This document shows positions 55,068 to 64,000 of a stretch of 64,000 bases of DNA, in pieces. A program made the translations under genes and the position numbers. Source of the DNA: Branchiostoma floridae. Its lineage: Eukaryota > Chordata > Leptocardii > Amphioxiformes > Branchiostomatidae. The stretch's first letter is position 1. The number at the start of each line of letters is the position of its first letter. Location of the stretch: positions 6,816,833 through 6,880,832 of the forward strand of contig NC_049979.1 in NCBI RefSeq assembly GCF_000003815.2. Direction: 5' to 3'. The notes below the pieces were generated by a model that worked only from the letters and a program-made list of their open reading frames with translations, made no database searches and was not told the origin of the DNA.

Positions 55068-58000
55068 TCATGACTTGAGTCCGACCATCCTCTCACTGAC
55101 GTCCCAGAGTCTGGCAGCTGCCTCGTCATCCATGCCTGCCGCTGACGGCTCCTTGGGCACGCAGTCACTGCACAGGGGATGGAAATATGTAAGACACTTT
55201 TACGTGCTTTACTTTGGCAGGAATTTTTCATGTATACATGAATATCACCACACAGTCAACACCTACGAAGGTGACACCTACCTGAAGTACAGACCAGTTG
55301 TGTTCTGCCATTCCTCTGATACTGCACAACAGATGGTGGTCTGGGCTCCCTCCTCCAAGGTCTTTCCCATCATACGAAAAAATCTCTCTATTATCATGTT
55401 GGCCACCTGTGTACCAACTATTTCACGTACAAAGTCCTCTTGATGTCGGTATAGTTCTGAGTAGATGACCCCCGGATGGAGGGAGTTGGATTTGACCCCA
55501 GTACCTGAACAGAAGAATTTAACAGATTTACAATCTATTATATATCTTGATCACCGCATCACATTCTTTTGATACTGACAAGCTTTTCTTTTACAAACCA
55601 AAGCTATGCTGGCCACAAAACATTCAGAAACACAAAAGATACACATAGACACACTCGAAGCAACACCTCCATTTTCACAGAGATAAAAACAATGGCTATT
55701 CATTCAAGTTTCCTTCAAACATCAGGTAGTGATTACACTTTAATTTCACACTCTTCATAACAGTACAAGCCAAATGTTGGCGAGTTTTTATTTCAAGTTA
55801 ATTAAAATGAGATCTATTATCTACATAATTACTGACAACAAAAAATCAACATAAAGCTTTTGTAGTTGAACACTATGTTCATTATTTACCTTCTAACCTC
55901 CTGGCAAGTTCCCTGGAGAACAGTACATTAGCAAGCTTGCTTCTGTGGTAGGACTCCCTTCGATCATAGTCCTTTTCATAGTTGATGTCGTCAAAGTCTA
56001 TGCCACTGGTAAAAGAATGTGCCAGAGACGACAAAGTGACAACCCGGCTGGGGGCAGTCTTCTTCAACAGGTCCAGGAGGAGGTTGGTGAGGAGGAAGTG
56101 GCCCAGGTGGTTCACTCCAAACTGCATCTCAAAGCCGTCCTCTGTCTCCCATCTAGGACAGACCATCACACCTGCACATAGGGATCATATTTCTTATGTC
56201 CATATATGGGGACGTGACATAACACAGATGTGGATCTTAGCAAGAAGCAGAAATATAAACTCAGTCAAGGAAGTTTTGTGTGACAAAGAAAACAATTCTA
56301 TGTAACGGTTATATGTACATTTGGATGACCATACCAATGAACTTGTGCCGTACCTGCATTGTTAATCAGGACATCCAATCTTGGCTCAGCATCATTGATC
56401 ACCTTTGCGAACTGTCTCACTGATGTCAGAGACGCCAGGTCAAGTTTGTGCACGACGACATTCTTGTTTCCCGTCTGACTGCGGATTTCTTTAGCAGCCT
56501 CCTCGGCTTTTTCCAGACTTCTGCAGGCGAGAATGACACGGGCACCTGGAGAAAAAGCAGAGAGTTGATTGAATAATTTCCATCAAGTTTTGTTTCCTCA
56601 GATATACAAAGCTTTGTGTCTTCTATCTCAGATGCTTAGTGCATAGTAGGCATTAAGCACTTCCAGTAATAAAATTCTTTTACTATTGGTTAAATTTTTC
56701 TGTGTTGAACAATGCTTAATTTCATGCCTGTATAATGTAACAAGTACATGTATACATATCAAAATCTCACCCATTGAAAAATCTTACTTGCTCGGTCGGG
56801 CAAGTGTGGTAGGACATGCACTTGCCCGATCTGCACTTTCACTTGCACGGGACAATTGGACTAGTGGAAACTTGTCCAACCCTAATATATCTTTATGACA
56901 GATAATGGTCTTCCTCTAGGTAAGATTTTTAGGTTAACTGAATCAAGTTACTCCTTTTGTCTCTCCTTACCTCTCTGCGCCATGTCCCTGGCCGTGACCT
57001 TGCCGATGCCCGTGTTCGCTCCCGTGATGATGACCGTCTTGCCGTCCATCCTAGCCTGACTCTCACACACCCCTCCAGCTGTCCACCTTCGTACTGGCAC
57101 GTACAGCACAGCTGCAAGTACAAACAAGAAACAGTCAGCAACATTATTCTGTATCTGTATCTATATAGCCGGTATAACTGCCGTTGGGCGTAACACACCA
57201 ACTTCGCAGGCACGCGGCGCGGCAGCAGCTGGTTATATTACACCGAACGACCCGTCACACCTAACTTATGCATATCTATCTGCAAGCGTTCTTTAAAGCT
57301 ATCCAGAGAAGATACCCCTACTGTCCTTGGTGATAACAAATTCCACTCTACGATAGTTCTGGGAAAATACGAATTTTTGAACACATCAATCCTAGGTTGG
57401 TAACTCTGGTACATGTACTTGAAGTCATGGCTGTTTCTTGTTCTTTTTGCCTTGCCGCCAGGCAAGGCTTTACGCCAGCTTTCTTCCATGGACGGACGGA
57501 CGGACCTTTTAACCCAGCCCTTCCAAAGCCCCTTCCAAAGGCCCTTCTTTCCTTGCCGAGTTTTATGGCTTAGTTAGACAATAGTACATTCCAGGCGAGT
57601 ATTAAAACGCTCTTCTAGACGCATGTTACTGTATGTGGTCCAGCGTAATAAATCTACGCTTTAACTCACCATGTTTATATAAATATATATCACAAATTGC
57701 ATCAGAAGGAACTTAGTTTGTAATAAAAAATAATGCATATTCATTGTGGGTCAAAAAGTTTTACAAAACCTGTTTAATGTGCCAATAATTCATCTGACAT
57801 AAATTATGATACTGAGGGGGGGAGGGGGGCGACATGTGGAACTCGGGATTTTTAAGCGTAGAATCTAGTCTATCTTACCAAAATAACATAAAATACGCGG
57901 CAAGGCACAGCTTTTTTAAAAAGATTTCTTGTTTGAGCTGGTATAAGATAATTATCAGTCGGCACGTCCACCATTATTATAACAGTAGAAGGACAAGAAT

Positions 58001-58908
58001 CAGGGTGGACACCTGTGACATACTAATATGTATATTCCTTCAGGGACGACATAAACCACTGTTTCTTGACTGGTAATCTAATGTAATAATTTGTTGCCAT
58101 GCCTATTAATAGGAACATTCTGTCAATAGTGAAAAATTCGTGTTGACAGGAAGTAACAGCAATTCTTTTGAATCAGTTTAACGTTATATCCAGTTAGTGA
58201 ACTATATTATGACCTAGACAGAGGTTACATTGATAGCATTGCATTAGAAGGTCCATTTTATTGCATCATATGGTCCGAAGAGCCATCGCCTACAGTGGAC
58301 CCAGCATCTGGAACAGTCACCACCAGACATACGCACATCCCCAACTCTGGCTTCCTTTAAGACCGAAATGAATGGACTGGAATCATGTCTCTCGCTATTA
58401 TGTATTTTGTACGTTATGTAAGATTATAACGTTATCTTACATAACTTACACAGTTATAAGACTCATTAGGACTTTAAACTGCATCTCTGTTATATACATT
58501 GTCTGACCCTTGCCTATTTCCTCATGACCTTTATGAAAAGCGGCCTGCAGGCCGATTTGAGCTTTCATGAATAAACAAACGTTCAAACAAACAAAATATC
58601 CAGTCGATAGCCTCCGGCCATAACATCATTGAACAGACGGACGGTGACGATTTCGGGTGTAAACTAACATGTGCAAAAAATATACCAACATCGCAGTAGA
58701 AAACGTCTTCTGTGAGCTGACATGCCGAGTTTTGTCAATACTTAAAGGTCTATATAGCCTATATAACGTTAACGCTCTGTATTGTGGAATCAAATGGTTC
58801 TGGATGCGCAGGGTAATCTTACTGTGGGGGAGGGGGGGCGATGTGGGTGTGGCCATATTTACCTGACGCCAAAACTACGATCGCTGCGATTCTGGAAAGA
58901 CGCCCCAT
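55068..58908 (-). CDS. RDH13-like short-chain dehydrogenase, copy E
   Basis: Exons in transcript order: 58908-58863 ([15 protein letters not shown]), 57111-56971, 56545-56354, 56171-55890, 55504-55282, 55167-55068. The frame closes to 327 residues. Exon 5 is 9 nt shorter than in B-D, removing three residues in frame (GAQLSKVAN becomes GTQVAN). Motifs intact: [39 protein letters not shown], catalytic [23 protein letters not shown]. Exon 5 starts with VKSNSLHPG where others have VTSNSLHPG. Its start codon lies only about 225 bp from that of the divergent GST gene, so the two probably share a promoter region. Intron 1 holds two LINE fragments. Confidence 0.92.
56765..56885. mobile_element. hAT-like element fragment (CTTGTCCAACCCT end)
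   Basis: AAAATCTTACTTGCTCGGTCGGGCAAG...GGAAACTTGTCCAACCCTAA, related to 38353-38613 and to about 28065-28200. One terminus only. Confidence 0.5.
57163..57489 (-). mobile_element. LINE 3' end fragment (reverse-transcriptase tail plus 3' UTR)
   Basis: The minus frame from about 57489 to 57238 encodes [20 protein letters not shown] and continues [10 protein letters not shown]...SFKERLQ, the C-terminal tail of a LINE reverse transcriptase, ending in a stop. The 3' UTR follows, shared with 7725-7950, and ends in TATAGATACAGATACAGA repeats. It lies sense to copy E in intron 1. Confidence 0.8.
58255..58595 (+). mobile_element. Second LINE family, 3' end fragment
   Basis: GTCCGAAGAGCCATCGCCTA encodes [15 protein letters not shown], a pattern typical of LINE reverse-transcriptase C-termini, then a UTR with GCGGCCTGCAGGCCG and a tail of AATAAACAAACG...CAAACAAAC. 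Different family from 57163-57489. Confidence 0.65.
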
Positions 58909-59133
58909 GTTAGAAGGATCCAAGGTGAACACCAGTTTTTGTCGCCAACTGTAGAGGTGAAAATTGTCGACAGGATCGACAGTTTGCTTGGAATACAATA
59001 ACCGGGTCTACAGTGCCGGCCGTCCGCCTGTTCAACAAACTGATATAGTAAATCACGGAACCTGAACTTCAAGAGGTCATCGTCCTCAATTGACCTCATC
59101 ACTTTGCTTTCTCTTCCAGGTTTCCGGATTCCA
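58909..59133. promoter_or_regulatory. Shared divergent promoter region, RDH copy E / GST
   Basis: Only 225 bp separate the two start codons. The block is homologous to sequence above copies C (49244-49440) and D (53313-53510): GTCGCCAACTGTA, TGTCGACAGGATCGACAG, and AAGAGGTCATCG (or a close variant). AGGTCA lies at 59074-59079 (49391-49396 in C, 53468-53473 in D), with an inverted TGACCT at 59091-59096. An acceptor just before the GST ATG (CTCTTCCAG, AG ending 59119) suggests that GST has an upstream non-coding exon, so the real promoter may extend into copy E. Confidence 0.5.
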
Positions 59134-62100
59134 ATGGCACCTAAGTACAGGCTGGTATACTTCAACCTAAGGGCGCGAGCGGAGCCAACAAGACTAGTGT
59201 TCGCCGCTGCAGGGGTAGACTATGAGGACGTCAGGATCCAAAGGGACGAGTGGCCTGGTCTCAAGCCCAGTATGTCCCGAGGAGTATTAAGGGGTGGCGT
59301 GTTGGGAGGGGGGCGGGGAAGTGGGATCTTACGGTAGTCTAACGGACGCCTTGGCAAGTACTAATATTAATACCCCCTGCTTGGACCATCCTTGAAACAG
59401 GGATGTTCAGGCTCTGGGGAGATTTTCATCTCCTTGACTTTCAAACGGGGGCCAATTCCGTCTTATTTTCTTACGGCGATGTATTTTCCATGCAGTCGAA
59501 TAAGGATAGAATGAAGCAGGTATGGTCATGCTTATTCAATTTGATATTAATGACAAACTAAGTTTTTGAAGGCAGACTGTGGTAGGCATGGGGAAAACGG
59601 GATAGAGGGATGTCGTTTGAATAGAAGTAAGCTTGAGTACAAAACCACCAAACGTTGGTAAGCCAAAAAATAAAATTAGAGACCACGTGCAGCTCAGTTC
59701 GGTTGGCAGGAGCCCCGTACAGCACCATTTCTCTTACGGGTGATCTTCCAGGTGAAAATTCAAGACATGAGAGAATTTCTCTTGTTCCCCCAGACACCCC
59801 CATGGGCCAGCTGCCTGTGCTGGAGGTGGGCGGGGTCACCATCTGTCAGAGCATGGCGATAGCGCGCTACGTCGCCAAGGAGACCGGTAGGTCGCAATAG
59901 CGCGTCAAATATTTGCTAGCCTTACAATGTCAATGTTCGATTGGGGGAGACATCGTGTTTTCTTAATAGCCTTTGGTATCTAGACAGATAAAGAACTAGA
60001 GTTCATACCTCCATGAATATTTAGAGCTTTTGTAAATTTCATGCAATTGACTGATACATTAACATAATTTCTGCATGGTATTGTTCACCATTGACTAACG
60101 TACACGTGTCACAATAATAAAATTCCCACCATTAATTATAAAGTGGTTTAGCAACTTTTACATAAATTATGCAAATAAGTTCCTCATTACCATATTTGGT
60201 ATCTGCTTTTAATCCACCCATCATAATTAACATGTGTTACATTTATTGAAGTCCAGTTATTGAAAACAATCGAACTATACAATTTCCTCATTGATTATGC
60301 AAATTTATTCCTCATTTGCATAACATGCATATCATTATGAACATCTTTGCCCAATGTACCTGCATGCCTAATATGATGCCAATGCCTCAATCCTTTCTGC
60401 AGTCATCCTCTTTGGAATGTCTTGACAAAAACGCCCCTGCAGTTCCCAAATTAAATGATAGGGGACTGAAACTTGCTCCATTTTGTCGTGACACAAAAAG
60501 CTATCTACCGCTTAAATGTTAAGACCATAGCATGTCTAGAACAAGAGATACATTGAAAAACTGCTATGATAGAATGTTGTCATTAATTATGCTAATGTGC
60601 TCCTATTTTGCATAATTAGTATTTTATCTTGTACAACATTGTCTAAGGTACCTACATACCAAAAATGATGAAAATCCGCTGTTGCCTTCTTGAGTTATCC
60701 TCTTCAGAAGTTTTTGACAAAAATGCCCCTGCTATCCCAAAACTAGACGCTAGGGAGCCCAAACTTATGTCGCTTCTTCCTGAGCACAAGAGCTATCTAA
60801 CACCTCAAAATCGTGACCATAGCTTGTTCAGAACACCTAGATAGCAAAACCGGAAGTTGCGCTGCAGTACCAAGGGGAGTACCTAGGGGGCCCAAAATCT
60901 AATCATTTCCAGCTTTCATCACACACTACCAACACACCAAGTATGAAACCAATCCAATCAACCGTTCTTGAGTTATTTTGTTTACACACACACAGACAGA
61001 CAGACAGACACACACACAAACGCAGGGTAAACTAGAGTTTGGCGACCTCATACCTCCATGAATATTTAAAGGTTTTGTTAATTTCATGCAAATGACTTAA
61101 CATTAACATGATTTATGCATGGTGTTCTTAATCATTGAATAACGTACAGTACACATGTCACAAGTAAAATTCCCAATTCAGATCATCAATCATTAAGTTA
61201 TTTGCAATTTTTGCATGAATTATGCAAATAAGTTCCTCATTTGCATATTTGATATCTGCATATGTTCCACCGATTATAATTAACAAGTGTTACATTTATC
61301 GAAGTCCAGTTATTGCAAACAATGGAATTATACGATTTCCTCATTAATTATGCAAATTAATTCCTCATTTGCATAAAATGCATATCATTATGAACATCTT
61401 TGCCCAAGCTATTTGCATACCTAAAATGCAGGCAATCCGTCGTTCCTTTCTGCAGTTATCCTCTTTGGAGTGTCTTGACAAAAACACCCCTGCAGTTCCA
61501 CAATTAAATGTTAGGGGACTGAAACTTGCCCCACTTTGTCATGACGCTAAAAGCTATCTACCACCCGAATGTCACGACAATATCCCGTCTGAGACGAGAG
61601 ATACATTAAAAAAACTTCTATGATAGAATATTCTCATTAATTATGCAAATGTGGTCCTATTTTGCATAATTAGTATTTTATCTTGTACAACATTGTCTAA
61701 GGTACCTACATACCAAAAAACATGAAAATCCGGTGTTCCCTTCTTGAGTTATCGTCTTCAGAAGTTTTTTTACAAAAATGCCCCTGCTATCCCAAAACTA
61801 GACGCTAGGGGGCCCAAACTTATGTCATTTCTTCCTGAGCACAAGAGCTATCTAATACTCAAAAATCGTGACCATAGCATGTTCAGAACACCAAGATAGC
61901 AAAACCGGAAGTTGCGCTGCAGTACCAAGGGGAGCCGCTAGGGGGCCCAAAATCTAATCATTTCCAGCTTTCACCACACCCTACCAACACACCAAGTATG
62001 AAACCAATCCACCCAGCCGTTCTTGAGTTATCTTGTTTACACACACACAGACACACACACAGACAAACGCGGCGTAAAATATAACCTCCATGACATTTCA

Positions 62101-63780
62101 TGGAGGTAAATATAACCTCCATGACATTTCATGGAGGTAATTACCTTACCTTAGTTACTCTTGTGTCTTGCGGTGCGATCATGTCGGGCCGTTCTCCTCC
62201 GTCTTCTGCTGTGCTTGTCTCACCGTTCTATACCAAGTGATAAAGACTGACTTTGTGATTATAGGCCTCGTTTTCTTCAATATTTCTGTTAGTGAATGTT
62301 AAGTTCAAAGACATATTAGCAGCAGATTTGGTGTGTAATTCGGTACCATACTCGGTACCATACTCTTCCCAAGGTCTCGCTAAAGAACTTTATCGCATCA
62401 GGAACTGGACTATGTGACCTGACTGTAATGATGGATGATAGATCGCACTGGAAGCGAAAATGTGATAATGCTACAACTCAATAAGAGTATGCATGTATGT
62501 ATGAATGTATGCATGTAGGTCTCGCAGGGAAGACTATCTTGGAGCAAGCGCAGGCCGACATGCTGGTGGACGGACTGGACGACCTCAGAGGCAAGCAGGC
62601 GGTAATCCGGAAGGCACCTGAGGACAGGAAGGTACGTAACTATGTGTTCATGGAGTCAAGAGCGATGTCAGTGAATGGTCGTCTGTATCTAACTTAGAAA
62701 GTCCACCAATAATCATAAAAGCACAATCTCATCAGATACGACGCAGTATTCTGCAAGGTGTATGTATTAATGGATGTTGCTATGTGACAGAAGTTGTCAC
62801 TGACTATTTTTGACGTTTTAGGCGTTTTTTATCGGGCTTTCTATTTGTATCGCTTTGATGTCTCGCGGCCTAGGCCGGAGCCTAACCTCTGCATGGAGAG
62901 TAAAATTTTATGGCAATTGAAATTCAAATTATGGGGTCACAATGAATAAACCAAATCCACCAGTATTGCTCTTGACTGTTGTGACGACATGGATGTTTGA
63001 CAATCCTTGAAATGAATGAAGCAAACAATACATCTTGTTTTAGGTAATAACTTCATCATTAAAATACCCTGTACCATAGGAACAGTGCAAGAAAGAACTT
63101 GCAGATTTTGCTCCCGACTTCCTCAGCAAGTACGAAAAACTCTGCGGGCCGCAAGGTCATCTTGTTGGCGATAGCGTGAGTATTGTTATTACGATACCAC
63201 ATTTTATATATAAAGTTATAACGTTATATATAACGTTATATCCGACATCAGCAATCAAAAGACTTAGTTATCGTGATGGCAGATAAGAAAACGTTTAAAA
63301 TGTTTTACAGTGTACAAATGAATCCGCAGCAGCTTCGAATTCGGAATTGTTGTTCAGTTTTTGTTCGACTAAACATTGTGCAATAGATCGATCCCATAGC
63401 CCCAGTCAAAACATGCAATATAAAAACATGAAATGCAAATATTTGACGAACTTACAGCCACTACTCATTCCACCGATGGTCGAACTGTTACGTGTCATAT
63501 TATCAATTGAAATGAATACTAATTGTAATGGACAGTCCGGTTCGGTCTAGATCTATTGCTGGACGCATTTTTTTGTTGCTTTTAAGGACCCTAACATTTT
63601 CCGTCTATTTCACAGTTGACCTGGGCTGACCTGGTGTTCTATGACGTCACGTCGAAGGTCCTCGCGGTGCTACCGGGCGCTCTTGATGACCTCCCCAAAC
63701 TCTCCAAGGTCATGGACACGGTCACAGCCAACGAGCGGATTGCAAAGTGGCTAGCCAAACGCCCCGACACTCCACACTGA
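59134..63780 (+). CDS. Sigma-class glutathione S-transferase (HPGDS-like), 5 exons
   Basis: Cytosolic enzyme that conjugates glutathione to electrophiles; vertebrate relatives also isomerise prostaglandin H2 to D2. Coding exons are 59134-59269, 59794-59886, 62528-62631, 63080-63175 and 63616-63780; phases close to 197 residues (family about 199). The N-terminal thioredoxin-like domain has the catalytic Tyr at residue 9 within KYRLVYFNLRARAE, then WPGLKP, GQLPVLEVGG and the glutathione-binding CQSMAIARYVA. The helical domain covers exons 3-5 (DMLVDGLDDLRG, SLTWADLVFYDV). The start was chosen because MAPKYRLVYFN aligns with sigma GSTs; the in-frame sequence before it is split by a splice acceptor. 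Intron 2 is swollen by a tandem repeat. Whether it makes prostaglandin D2 cannot be told from sequence. Confidence 0.95.
59995..62141. repeat. Tandem duplication of a ~1.03-kb octamer-rich repeat in GST intron 2
   Basis: Copy 1 (about 59995-61030) and copy 2 (about 61030-62080) run in the same order: ACTAGAGTT...CATACCTCCATGAATATTTA, ATTATGCAAATAAGTTCCTC, TTGACAAAAACNCCCCTGCA, AAAACCGGAAGTTGCGCTGC, and a CACACACAGACAGACA microsatellite followed by AACGC. Copy 2 is followed by two direct ATAACCTCCATGACATTTCA hairpins (62085-62141). Shorter relatives lie above RDH B, C and D. Confidence 0.85.
62808..62911. mobile_element. TACTCTCC-family element, internally deleted
   Basis: TGACGTTTTAGGCGTTTTTTATCGGGCTTTCTATTT at the left (read in parts) and GGAGCCTAACCTCTGCATGG then GGAGAGTAA at the right. 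The left terminus is gone. In GST intron 3. Confidence 0.6.
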
Positions 63781-64000
63781 TCTTGCAGGAACTGCTCGTA
63801 CGCTGGAGGAAAATCATTCAGGAGGCCGAATCATTTGGGGCTTCTAAATTACACCTCTCAGATTAAGGGAGACAGGTAGGGAGTCGGAGACCGGTGTTTG
63901 GCAGCAGTTTGAAGTCTTTAATGACCAAACTTCGGCCAACAGCTAAAACGAGCTGTCAGCAAAACTTCGAAAATAAGAGACTAAACTATTAACGACCTAA
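63781..64000 (+). other. GST 3' UTR / window end
   Basis: Follows the GST stop. No polyadenylation signal is obvious before the window ends. A short inverted AAACTTCGGCCAACAG/CTGTCAGCAAAACTTCG pattern is visible near 63927-63970. Nothing else seen. Confidence 0.4.

Noticed and set aside
59990-62141. CRISPR-like repeat/spacer array
   Set aside because: The two long copies and short hairpins are a dispersed transposable repeat in an intron of an animal gene; there are no regular short repeats with unique spacers.

Overview
The window is animal nuclear DNA: genes have GT/AG introns, the families are metazoan, and the non-coding sequence is full of short inverted-repeat elements, LINE tails and a 5S-rRNA-derived SINE. 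Compact genes, intronless K2P channel copies and tandem retinol-dehydrogenase copies fit a cephalochordate (amphioxus, Branchiostoma). That assignment is inference from overall style, not from a diagnostic sequence.

Layout. 1-2700: a 10-bp minisatellite with an assembly gap, ending about 200 bp before a four-exon TMEM179-like gene (+, 2905-6149). 8-18 kb: three intronless two-pore-domain potassium channel paralogs, all on the minus strand (8088-9236, 13665-14825, 16769-17923), separated by small palindromic elements and two 100-base gaps. 18.9-30.7 kb: a 13-coding-exon sodium:solute symporter of the SLC5A5/6/8/12 group (minus), with a probable non-coding first exon near 30.66 kb. It is head to head with a TPR-repeat protein gene whose coding sequence lies in one exon (+, 32468-34237). 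35.3-58.9 kb: five tandem RDH13-like short-chain dehydrogenase genes (A-E, all minus), sharing one six-exon design. Copy C carries an in-frame stop made by three clustered one-base deletions. 59.1-63.8 kb: a five-exon sigma-class glutathione S-transferase (+), head to head with RDH copy E.

I rebuilt the exon structures by hand from splice signals and reading-frame phase. In every multi-exon gene except the broken copy C the phases close into one open frame, at a length normal for the family: TMEM179 226 aa, SLC5A 643 aa, RDH 330 aa (E 327 aa), GST 197 aa.

The most interesting part is the RDH array. Copies A and B have two kinds of small N-terminal exon: an outer first exon and an inner 81-nt, phase-neutral exon that repeats the same membrane-anchor motif. 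In C and D the outer exon survives only as a relic whose donor is replaced by the end of a local inverted-repeat element. There the inner exon has lost its acceptor and appears to have become the first exon, with a new upstream sequence shared by C, D and E. Nuclear-receptor-like AGGTCA sites, including one perfect inverted repeat with a 1-nt spacer, lie upstream of these starts. The three K2P paralogs differ at the residue after the first GYG (Asn, His, His), the position known as the proton sensor in TASK channels.
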